A stretch of DNA of 38,501 bases from Paracoccaceae bacterium (lineage in GTDB: Bacteria > Pseudomonadota > Alphaproteobacteria > Rhodobacterales > Rhodobacteraceae), in the NCBI GenBank assembly GCA_023259435.1, contig JALRHZ010000010.1, forward strand, positions 1 to 38,501, given 5' to 3'. The position numbers were made by a program, and so were the translations under genes. Positions 8,381-16,705 of the stretch are shown in pieces; position 1 is the first letter of the stretch, and each line of letters opens with the position of its first letter. Below the pieces are notes generated by a model. It had not been told where the DNA came from. It did not search any database and worked only from the letters and a program-made list of their open reading frames with translations.

Positions 8381-10454
8381 GAGGCGCTATCCATGTTTCT
8401 TGATTTGTGCTTGTTGGCAAGAATAAGCGGAACACACTGATCAGGACGTTCGTAGATCGTCACGCAATCAAGATACTGAAAGCATTCCGAGTAAACAACC
8501 TCACCTGATTTTTTGATGGCGTTATAGTTGCATTTCACTTTGCACAGCTGACATGGGCTTCCACATTCGACGCGCCGATCAATCCATTCTCTGCGCCGGA
8601 CCAATGATCCCAACGCTAAAAAAGCCCCCAACGGACATATGTACCTGCAGAACCCTTTGAACAAAACCATACTTAACAACAGCCAAAACACAGCGTATGC
8701 AACATAGTGGAACTCTCGTACAAAATAGACTGTGATTGCTGTTTTAAACGGCTCAACCTCTGCTGCGGTGTCAATGTGTTGCGGGGCGATTATTGTAACT
8801 GCGACAAGCCCCAAAAGAATAATGTATTTTAGATACTTAAGCCGACTATCCCACGTGTCGTTGATGTGGATTTGGCGTAGTCCAAGGGCCTTGCCAAGCC
8901 AATTTGCAACCTCTTGAAAAGCGCCAAACGGACACAGCCACCCGCAAAAATAACCGCGCCCCCAAAGGAAAAGTCCAAGAATAGTAAAGGACCAGATAAC
9001 AAGTGAAAAAGGATCGTATAAGAGAAAACCAAAGTTGCCTTGATCTATTGTGGTCCGCAAAACGGCCAAAGGCGTCACAATCGAAAGCTGCCCTTGCCCC
9101 CACCAGCCGATAAAAATAACCACGCCGACAAGAACCGAACCCCGAAACACTTTAGAATAACTGTGTTCTGAAAGAGTGCTTTGGAAAAAAACAAAAGCGC
9201 AGATAGCAAGGTCAAGACGATACCCGCTGCTATCAAATCTTGTTGACGGTTAATCAAAGCCTCAACCCACGGCGCAAGGGTTTTCGGCGGTTCCATCCGG
9301 TCAAAAAACCGTTCGTGTGTGGTATGCTCAAACGAAAGAGTAGCCTTTCCGATTTCAGGTTGAAACATACCATGAGACCGTTGTGCTATAGCATGAAAGG
9401 TCCATTGTGATGCGGGATCAAACCCAAGTCGTCGGTCCGTGCGCAAAATAAGAGCTACTCCGTCAGGAACGTCTTCCTTTAAAGACACAAATAGATCTGA
9501 ATCGCGTAGTGCGATGGGCGATACGTTTTGCGCCATGTTAATTAAGCTTGGTGATGTATTTCGGACAAAATCCTTGGAAACAAGGCCGTGACGGGCAGTT
9601 TCAAAGACAAGTATTGGCTCATCATGTTCTGAGATTGACTTAAACTGTGCCAATTCATCAAGTGTGTCTTGTTCGAAAACTGCGCGTGCGAGTGAGTCTG
9701 GACCAACGTCCAAAACCCACAAATCAATGTAGGGGTCCTCTGGAAAATCTTGGGCCTCTGGGTCGTCATCTTCCCATAACGTGTCGGCGAATTTTGCATC
9801 CACTTGGGAATTGCTAAGACGCAGATGCCCAACAAGACCTTGGGTAACGATGTCGTCCCATGTCAGATCTTCTTGATAGTTTGGTTTGGGAAAAGCGGGC
9901 GGCTTGGTTCGAACACCTTTCATCTTTTCGCGCCCGACCTGAAATGTGGCGGCAAGGATGCTTTCATGGGCGATACGAACGCTTGCTGTGGCTTTTGTCA
10001 TGCCGTCGAGATACACAAAACTTCCGTTTGAGCCATTGTCGCCATAGGGCGTGCCAACAACCATGGCCGAAGCAATCGACAAACCACGGTATTGTTCGAA
10101 AAATTTGTGAAACGGAGCTTCGCCAAGGCCCGAGACAAAGATTGGTTCGTTGTGCTCTATCAGGCGAGCCTCTATAAAACGGCCTTCAAGATCCAACGAG
10201 ACCAGAACATTTATTGCAGAACCTGAAAATCCAGGTAGCGGAGCCAGTGGCTCTGTCTCAAACACGTAGCCAGCCTCTGAGCCACCAGAGTTCAAAAGCG
10301 TCCAAACCCCTTTATCGTTCACACGATCTCCAAGTGAGAAAGGCGGAATAATCAAGTCGCGCAGCACATCTGGTTCAAGTGGCTCAGAATAGCTAGGCGT
10401 ATGCCAAGATATAAGCATTGCTAGTGCTAGTAATAAGTTTTGGATACGCTTCAT
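8377..10454 (-). pseudogene. NosR-like flavinylated 4Fe-4S membrane protein, split by a frameshift
   Basis: Two overlapping leftward frames (10454–9075 and 9150–8377) together spell one NosR-family protein of about 690 residues. The first has a signal peptide (KRIQNLLLALAMLISWHTPS), a periplasmic FMN-binding domain with a flavinylation-type site (DGMTKATAS near residue 151), and a first membrane helix ending ALLFFS. The second carries the remaining helices, CGWLCPFGAFQE, CRYICPLGAF, and a cysteine cluster (CGSPCQLCKVKC) for 4Fe-4S centres. Restoring one T in the T7 run (A7 at 9185–9191 on the plus strand) joins them in frame. NosR passes electrons to nitrous oxide reductase, but no nosZ is present here, so another acceptor is likely. 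It may be a real lesion or a sequencing error in the homopolymer. Confidence 0.85.
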
Positions 10455-10557
10455 ACGGGAAATTCTAAACGCGCGGGTAGCCCGAAAACACAGGACTTAG
10501 GTCTAGGGTTGGTCCTATTTCACTGACATAAAAAGGTGGCTGCGCAAGCTTGGCTTT

Positions 10558-11312
10558 ATGAACCATGTCATGCAAAATCGGATACCTGTTGTTCTGTCGA
10601 TTTTAGGCTTTTTTCTCCTGTGGGTGACATTGTCCTATATGCGGTCAGATCAAAGTATTTTGCCTTACCCTTGGGTGGTTTGGCGTGTATTTCTGTCTGA
10701 AATTCAAAATGGTGAACTGCTCTTTCATTCCGGTCATACACTACGACGGGTGTTAACCGCGTTTCAATTTCAATGGTTTTAGGAACAATCATTGGTATAG
10801 TTTTAGGCAAGTTTAAAACTTTGAATTCTTATGTGAATCCGTGGGTCGTCATATTTCTCAACATTCCGGCACTTGTTGTCATTGTCTTATGTTATCTTTG
10901 GATCGGTTTGAATGAAACTGCCGCTATTGTTGCAGTATGTATCAACAAAACTGCAATGGTCATTGTAACGATCCGTGAGGGGGCGCAAAGGTTTGACAGA
11001 GCGTTGTCTGATATGGCGACGGTATTTCAATTTGGGTTTTTCAAAACGCTTCGCCATATTATGTTACCTCAACTTGCGCCGTTCCTATTGGCGGCGGTAC
11101 GTAATGGGCTTGCCGTGATCTGGAAAATTGTTCTGGTTGTCGAATTTCTGGGCCGGTCCAATGGTATCGGATTTCAAATTCATCTGTATTTTCAGTTATT
11201 CGAAACGGATATGGTTTTGGCCTACGCGCTTAGTTTTGTTGGGGTGATGGCTATCATTGAATATGTATTTTTTAGGCCACTTGAAAGATATACGACGTCT
11301 TGGTCTTCATAA
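10558..11312 (+). pseudogene. ABC transporter permease (SsuC/TauC type), frameshifted
   Basis: Two frames (10558–10782 and 10773–11312) make one permease of about 250 residues. The first has a membrane helix (VVLSILGFFLLWVTLSYM), SILPYPWVVWRVF and HTLRRVLTAF. The second continues MVLGTIIGIVLGKFKTLNSY and has the cytoplasmic coupling loop with RALSDMATVFQFG and LPQLAPFLLAAVRNGL. Adding one T near 10767 restores the expected AFSISMVLGT junction. Family members import sulfonates, nitrate, thiamine precursors and similar solutes. No ATPase or binding protein is adjacent, so it is an orphan and probably non-functional unless the indel is a sequence error. It is divergent from the NosR-like gene and ends 4 bp from the convergent kinase gene. 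Confidence 0.8.
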
Positions 11313-11316
11313 GACC

Positions 11317-13545
11317 TTATAGATTTCCAATCTCAAAATCCGTGACGCTTTTCAAAAGAAAGCTTTTTAACGTGTCAGGTGAAATAGGTTTGTAAAGAAC
11401 TTGGACACCAATCCCTTGGGCTTCTCTCCTAACGTCTTTGGTGCGGTTCGCGGTAATAATCGCTGCAGGCACGCCAAAAAACGTTTTGCGCAGGACAGAA
11501 ATAGCGTCGGTGCCTAGTTCCCCGTCATTCAGCTGATAATCGGCCAAGACGATGTCAGGCTCGATGTCGATTTCGGTCAAGAGATCTTTTGCGGCTGCCA
11601 ATGAATCCGCAACCAAGACGTTTACGCCCCACCCCTCCATGGTTATCGTTAGCGCATTTTGTAGCTCTAAATCGTTTTCTATGAGCAAAACAACAAGGTT
11701 TTGAAGAGTATTTTGCTGAAACTGGCTGGTGTGTGTTCGTGTTTGGCGCTGGGTGGATTTTCTCGAAGTGGATAAAGGAAACTCCACATGAAAATTTGTG
11801 CCACGGCCCACTTTGGACACGAGCCCAATTGGATGATTTAAGAGCGCGCAGGCCCGCTCAACAATAGCAAGTCCAAGACCCATCCCTTCGGCGGCACTTG
11901 CAGAGGCGTTGATACGCTGAAACTCTTTGAATATTTCGTTTTGTTTGTCTTCGGGAATGCCAGGCCCAGTATCCAATACATGTACCCGAATGCCACCTTC
12001 CACGCGGCGAGCCCCCACAAGGACGCGACCTGATTTGGTATATCTGACAGCATTTGCAACAAGGTTTTGTAAAATACGCCTAAGATACGTTGCATCGCTG
12101 TTAACAATGACATTGGTGGGCACAACACGAAGATCGAGCCCCTTTTGCCGAGCGATTGGGCCCAGCTCGTCGGACAACTGGTTCAATACTAAATTCAAGG
12201 GAACGGGTGCGATATGTATCGAAGCGCGTCCGCTGTCCAACTTGGAAATATCCAGTAAAGCCTCAAGAATGTCTTCAACACTTTGCAAGGCGCGATGTGC
12301 TTTGCCGGCAATGGTTCGAGAATTGTCTGATTTTGCGCTTACTTCGAGGGAGGAAATATAGAGCTTTGCCGCAGAAAGCGGTTGCAGCAAATCATGACTA
12401 GCGGCGGCCACAAAACGTGATTTGGACGCATTGGCCCGTTCGGCCTCGGACAGGGCATCCTCAAGCTCGAGGGTGCGATCCAAAACGCGCTGTTCCAGGG
12501 TTTCGTTCGCTTCGCGCATTGCTGTGATTGCGGCCCGTTCGGCCGAAATATCGGTGAACGAAATCACAAACCCTGTATCTGGCATTTCTTGAGCAAAGAC
12601 CGAAAGCACCGTCTGCCGCCCGCCCTTAATTTCAAACCTTAATGAGGCTCTATCCTTTGGCGTTTTGACCCAAGATAAAAGTTTCTGAAGGGACATCCCC
12701 CCAGAAAAATCAACCTTCCCCTTCAGGCTTTCGATCATGGAAAAGAAATGCGACCCAGTCCTAAGGTTTGAAAACGTAAGCGGCACAAGTTCGGAGAGCC
12801 GTCTATTCCAACCGACAAGGCGTTTTCGTTTGTCGAAAATGCAAACACCTTGGTTTAAGTGGTCAAGCGTAGCACGGATAAGCTTTGCCTGATCATCAAG
12901 CATTCGTTCCCGCTCTTGTCGCTCAAGTCGCATGATGTCTGTGATATTGGTTTGAATAACAACAGTTCCACCATCATCCGTACGATGCTCGCTAATCTGA
13001 AGCCACCTGTTCCAAATCAATTGAACGTTCATCATGACATGATCGTCACGGTGACGTTTCAGGCGGCGCAACTCCCATTCAACTGGTGTGTCTGTCGGCT
13101 CTAAAGATAAAAAAACACTTTGAGACGCGAGACGGATGTACTCTTGAAAACTCATCCCGGGTGTGAGGTGATCAACGACATCTGGCATATGCATGCCAAA
13201 TTTAGAGTTGAACATGACAAGAGTGTCTTCGGCATCAAAAAGGGCGAACCCCTCTTCTACAGACTCGATTGCATTAGCCAGATTGGATCTTGCTGCTTCT
13301 GTTTCCCGATGTGCGTCTGCCAACTGACGATTGGATTCGTTCAAGAGGTCCAATGCGCGTTCAAGTTCTTTGGTGCGGGCGGCGACTTCCTCTTCGAGGT
13401 ACGCAGCACGCTGAAATTGTGCGTAGGCGGCGTCACTTTCTTCTGTTCCTTGTTCTACTCGCTTCATCAATGAGCCGACTATTTTCAATAGCTTCTCGTT
13501 TTGACGTTCCAGAGTGTCGAGGGGGTTCAGTAAAGAATTGCTCAT
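11317..13545 (-). CDS. Hybrid sensor histidine kinase with PAS domains and receiver
   Basis: A 742-residue protein without clear membrane segments, so probably cytoplasmic. Order: coiled coil (about 10–95), PAS-like domain (about 90–205), second PAS-like domain (about 220–340), second coiled coil (340–378), HisKA with ASHDLLQPL (His384), HATPase with N-box around NLVANAVRYT (494–503), DTGPGIP (525–531) and GMGLGLAIV (554–562), and a C-terminal receiver with phospho-acceptor Asp669 (LADYQL) and Lys719. It overlaps the FIST gene by 4 bp and is encoded downstream of it and the response regulator. Known FlhS/AfdS-type kinases of related bacteria control formaldehyde and alcohol oxidation. A similar role is inferred here from the neighbouring quinoprotein fragment. 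Confidence 0.9.
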   Translation of the reverse strand: MSNSLLNPLDTLERQNEKLLKIVGSLMKRVEQGTEESDAAYAQFQRAAYLEEEVAARTKELERALDLLNESNRQLADAHRETEAARSNLANAIESVEEGFALFDAEDTLVMFNSKFGMHMPDVVDHLTPGMSFQEYIRLASQSVFLSLEPTDTPVEWELRRLKRHRDDHVMMNVQLIWNRWLQISEHRTDDGGTVVIQTNITDIMRLERQERERMLDDQAKLIRATLDHLNQGVCIFDKRKRLVGWNRRLSELVPLTFSNLRTGSHFFSMIESLKGKVDFSGGMSLQKLLSWVKTPKDRASLRFEIKGGRQTVLSVFAQEMPDTGFVISFTDISAERAAITAMREANETLEQRVLDRTLELEDALSEAERANASKSRFVAAASHDLLQPLSAAKLYISSLEVSAKSDNSRTIAGKAHRALQSVEDILEALLDISKLDSGRASIHIAPVPLNLVLNQLSDELGPIARQKGLDLRVVPTNVIVNSDATYLRRILQNLVANAVRYTKSGRVLVGARRVEGGIRVHVLDTGPGIPEDKQNEIFKEFQRINASASAAEGMGLGLAIVERACALLNHPIGLVSKVGRGTNFHVEFPLSTSRKSTQRQTRTHTSQFQQNTLQNLVVLLIENDLELQNALTITMEGWGVNVLVADSLAAAKDLLTEIDIEPDIVLADYQLNDGELGTDAISVLRKTFFGVPAAIITANRTKDVRREAQGIGVQVLYKPISPDTLKSFLLKSVTDFEIGNL

Positions 13546-14714
13546 GCGTCTTCTTCCTCTGCAGGAGGATAAATCGCCACCCCTGTCAGCGTCTGATTGA
13601 CATGCATCGAATTGAATTGCTCACCATACGTAGAAAACCCGATCACATTCTTTTCGACCATAAGATTGGACAATTTTGTGATCATCTGCTTTTCCTGAGC
13701 TTCTAATCTGCGAAGAATACAATCGCAGGCCCAAATGATATCTGGCGCTTGTCGTGCTGATAAGTTTTCTAATTCTTCTTTTAGATGCTCTGACATATCC
13801 ATTGGCTCGGCAAGGGTTAAAACAAGTCCCTCGTCTATTGCAGAGAAAAATATTAGATCACCATTATCGGCAACGCGCTGGATGGCGCGGACATGGTGTT
13901 GTCCGCCTTCTCGCACCACAACCGGATGTGCTGCAAACGTAAACGGTGTAAGTTGTTCTGGGTCTTTTCCGAGAATACGGGCATATTCGCGGGCCGCAGG
14001 CTCGGCATTTAACTCGGTCACGATCCGATTTTCTGGATCAGCGCCGGTCACGACCATGTGGTTTTTTGAGGGGACCAAATGGTCAGTTTTGAAGACTTGG
14101 ATTGGACACTTGGTTCGAAATTGCAATAGCACAGCTGCGTTTGAATACACTTGGGTCTGATGCAAAATGCGAGTCTGTTTAAAGTCAATTCCATCTGCGG
14201 CAGATCCACCAAACAGTGGAACAGGACCCAAAGACAAGGATATTTTTGAAACAAATTCATCCTCTTTTGTTGACAGGCCGTCTATCAAAAGGTGATTGAA
14301 TTCGAATTCCCACCGTGGGTGTAGTTCTTTTAAATTACGGCGGTTTTGAACTATTTTGTCTAAAACCCTATCGATATCCACAAATTCCAAGTGTTCGACC
14401 AAGACAGCTTCTGTTTCAAAATGGCTTTCGGGAAAACCAATTGCGACGATCTGGTCTTGGTCATAGCCTTGATCCGTAATCTCGCCGGCGGTGGTGCATC
14501 CGACTATTATGGCCGCGCCAAATTTTTTCTGTGCATCTTGTCCAAGCTGAAAAAAATCGACCCGTGGGGTTGCATAAAACACCACACTTGCAAAAGGTCC
14601 TGGGCCAAGATCGTTGCACAGGGTTTGAAAGGCATCCGGGTCAGACCAAAACGCGTTAGCCCTGCGCACAATTGATTTCATTTTTTTGCTTCGGGGCTGT
14701 TTCCCCATCCCCAT
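13542..14714 (-). CDS. FIST N/C-domain sensory protein
   Basis: A 390-residue soluble protein with a FIST_N domain (FASVVFYATPRVDFFQLGQ, then GAAIIVGCTTAGEITDQGY around residues 65–85) and a C-terminal FIST_C domain (GFSTYGEQFNSMHVNQTLTG near the end). FIST domains are predicted small-ligand sensors linked to signal transduction; ligands are mostly unknown. The stop overlaps the kinase start (ATGA), so FIST and kinase are likely made together and may form one sensor. The start is uncertain: 14714 gives MGMGKQPRSKK, while a second ATG at 14681 (MKSIVRRANAF) matches the beginning of the conserved domain better. Confidence 0.88.
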   Translation of the reverse strand: MGMGKQPRSKKMKSIVRRANAFWSDPDAFQTLCNDLGPGPFASVVFYATPRVDFFQLGQDAQKKFGAAIIVGCTTAGEITDQGYDQDQIVAIGFPESHFETEAVLVEHLEFVDIDRVLDKIVQNRRNLKELHPRWEFEFNHLLIDGLSTKEDEFVSKISLSLGPVPLFGGSAADGIDFKQTRILHQTQVYSNAAVLLQFRTKCPIQVFKTDHLVPSKNHMVVTGADPENRIVTELNAEPAAREYARILGKDPEQLTPFTFAAHPVVVREGGQHHVRAIQRVADNGDLIFFSAIDEGLVLTLAEPMDMSEHLKEELENLSARQAPDIIWACDCILRRLEAQEKQMITKLSNLMVEKNVIGFSTYGEQFNSMHVNQTLTGVAIYPPAEEEDA

Positions 14715-14742
14715 GATCCCTGAATTTGGATTATCTTATGGG

Positions 14743-15435
14743 TTATTGACGATCTTGCAAGACATTTGAAAAGCTGGCCTCTTTTGCCAAAAGAACCGCT
14801 TGGGTTCGACTTTGAACCCCAAGCTTGCGCATGATTGCAGTGACGTGTGCTTTGACCGTTGTCTCAGCGATTGACAGGTCATATGCAATTTGTTTGTTCA
14901 GCTTACCCTCGCAGATTAGTTGAAGGATACGGGCCTGTTGGTTGGTCAAGCTGGCCAAGCGAGACAAAGCATCATTGGTATCTTGAGAGCTGGCACTTTC
15001 ATTTTCCAATAGAACAAATCCCTCCGGCACAAAGATATGGCCCATTCCCACTGATCGAATGGCCGCTGAGAATACTTCTCGCTTGCTATGCTTTGGGACA
15101 AATCCAGAGGCGCCTGATTGGATGGTGTTTGTGATGACCTGATTGTCGGCCATTGATGAAACGACGATCACAGGCACTTTGGCCACGTTACGCAAACGGA
15201 TCAAGCCGTCCAAGCCATTTACATCCGGAAGGTTCAAATCCAAAACAACAAGATCCGGAGCTGCCCCTTGCGTCAGTTGTGAAATGGCATCTTCAAGGCA
15301 TGCAGCTGAAAAAATTTGGGTGATATTTGCAACGGCCTGCAAAGTCATAGAGAGCGCGTCACAAAACAGGGGATGGTCATCAACGATCAATGCAGATGAA
15401 AAACCATGACCGTTTTGTTTTAATGAGCCATCCAT
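14743..15435 (-). CDS. LuxR/NarL-family response regulator
   Basis: A 230-residue two-domain regulator. The receiver spans about 14–130 with IVDDHPLFCD and phospho-acceptor Asp66 in VVLDLNLPD. The C-terminal LuxR-type helix-turn-helix spans about 163–222 (LTNQQARILQLICEGKLNKQ, then ETTVKAHVTAIMRKLGVQSR). It is the first gene of a leftward set with FIST and the kinase, 28 bp before FIST, so it is the likely cognate regulator. FlhR/AfdR/ExaE-type regulators of quinoprotein alcohol dehydrogenases have this architecture. The adjacent exaA-like fragment, on the same strand just upstream, fits such a target. Confidence 0.9.
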   Translation of the reverse strand: MDGSLKQNGHGFSSALIVDDHPLFCDALSMTLQAVANITQIFSAACLEDAISQLTQGAAPDLVVLDLNLPDVNGLDGLIRLRNVAKVPVIVVSSMADNQVITNTIQSGASGFVPKHSKREVFSAAIRSVGMGHIFVPEGFVLLENESASSQDTNDALSRLASLTNQQARILQLICEGKLNKQIAYDLSIAETTVKAHVTAIMRKLGVQSRTQAVLLAKEASFSNVLQDRQ

Positions 15436-15509
15436 GTTCGGACCTTTCTGTTACTATTACTAAGCTAACAAATTGAGATTACATTTGCATTAGGCCAAAA
15501 GTCTAAGTC

Positions 15510-15542
15510 AAAAAAATGCGCCCGTATGCGAGGCGCGTTTTT
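15510..15542. terminator. Bidirectional rho-independent terminator after the quinoprotein fragment
   Basis: GCGCC at 15518–15522 pairs with GGCGC at 15532–15536. On the minus strand the hairpin is followed by seven T (A7 at 15510–15516), directly downstream of the exaA-like stop at 15563. On the plus strand it is followed by T5. It shows that the 3' end of the quinoprotein gene is intact even though its 5' part is missing. Confidence 0.75.
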
Positions 15543-15562
15543 GAGTTTTCAGGAAAAATAAA

Positions 15563-15982
15563 TTAGTTTGAAGCTAATTCTTTTGGAAGACGGAAGGTCC
15601 ACAAGAGACCACCTTGGTTGAGGAAGTTGACTTTCTTTGCCACTTCGCCGCCCCACAATGGTACCGCGCCGCCCCAGCCAGAAATAACCGAGACATGTTG
15701 TTCACCGTTCATTTCCCATGTGATGGGCTGTCCTACGATGCCTGATCCTGTTTGGAAGGACCAAAGCTTTTCTCCAGTTTCATCATCAAATGCGATGAAT
15801 TCACCTTCTGGTGTTCCTGTGAACACAAGACCGCCGGCTGTGGTCATAACGCCACCCCAAAGAGGCGCTTCGTTTTTGTATTCCCACTTAAGCTCACCCG
15901 TATCAGGGTCAATCGCTTTTAGGCTTCCAATGTGATCTTCATAGGTAGGCTTGATTGTAAAACCTGATCCAAGATACGCAGA
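15563..15982 (-). pseudogene. exaA: C-terminal fragment of PQQ-dependent alcohol dehydrogenase (ExaA type)
   Basis: About 140 codons matching the C-terminus of quinoprotein ethanol dehydrogenases: [20 protein letters not shown], then [40 protein letters not shown], and a final [20 protein letters not shown]. Intact enzymes have about 600 residues with a signal peptide, an eight-bladed propeller and a vicinal Cys pair, all missing here. Homology stops abruptly at about 15982, where the opposite strand begins to encode an aldehyde dehydrogenase fragment. The frame can be extended to 16057 from a TTG, but those residues are antisense to the other gene. Intact homologues oxidise primary alcohols in the periplasm and pass electrons to cytochrome c. 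Confidence 0.88.
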
Positions 15983-15984
15983 CA

Positions 15985-16587
15985 CCCTTAATTGACAGCC
16001 CCGCCGCCGATGAATTTGCCAAAGCCGCACAAACAGCTCTGTCTGGTTTGGGTGCACAGACGATGTTAACTGATGGGATCGCAGCGGCCTATCATACTGG
16101 TGCCACGCGTGTTGCTGCGGCCGTGGGCGTGCAAGAATTGCTGGCTACCCAAGGCGACAGGCGCACGGCGTATCCCCATTTGTTCAAGGTGACTGCACGC
16201 GATTGGTTGGCCAATCCCAAACTTGCAGAAGAGGTATTTGGACCATTGGGCCTAATCGTCACTGTTCAGGACATAGACGAGATGGCGGAAATTGCCCAAA
16301 GCTTTGTCGGACAATTGACCGCAACGCTGCATATGGACGACGGTGACACAGCGCTTGCGCGGAGATTACTGCCAGTCCTAGAACGTATGGCGGGCCGGAT
16401 CCTGGCAAATGGGTTTCCGACCGGGGTTGAGGTCAGTGATACCATGGTGCATGGCGGCCCGTACCCTGCATCAACCAATTTTGGCGCAACATCCGTTGGA
16501 ACACTGTCGATCCGCCGGTTTCTCCGACCGGTCTGTTATCAGAATTTGCCACGAACAATTATGCCAGATGATATCAACGCGGTCTAA
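15985..16587 (+). pseudogene. C-terminal fragment of 2,5-dioxovalerate (ketoglutarate semialdehyde) dehydrogenase
   Basis: About 200 codons of an aldehyde dehydrogenase C-terminus: [20 protein letters not shown], then [56 protein letters not shown], and HGGPYPASTNFGATSVGTLS near the end. This matches the 2,5-dioxovalerate/α-ketoglutarate semialdehyde dehydrogenase subgroup, which oxidises the semialdehyde to 2-oxoglutarate in sugar-acid or hydroxyproline breakdown. Intact enzymes are about 500 residues; the cofactor domain and most of the catalytic domain are absent. The frame enters directly from the junction at about 15984 with no start codon or ribosome site, so it is a remnant rather than a short gene starting at the TTG at 16048. 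Confidence 0.88.
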
Positions 16588-16705
16588 TTTCGCCTACGAT
16601 GATTACCATTGCAAGCGTTTGGCGTGAACGGACGGTCAGTCCTTGAAGTGAAACGCAATTGAAGATGTATATCTGTCTGGATCAGTTGTTGAACGTTCAG
16701 AAATG

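Noticed and set aside
12859-14160. Long open frames on the plus strand opposite the kinase and FIST genes
   Set aside because: They are shadows of the well-supported minus-strand genes and show no recognisable domain.
15983-16057. N-terminal extension of the quinoprotein fragment to a start at 16057
   Set aside because: Its residues do not resemble the family and are simply antisense to the aldehyde dehydrogenase frame.
16048-16587. A short intact aldehyde dehydrogenase gene starting at the TTG at 16048
   Set aside because: Family homology continues in frame upstream to about 15985 and stops at the junction. There is no ribosome site at the TTG, and about 300 N-terminal residues are absent.
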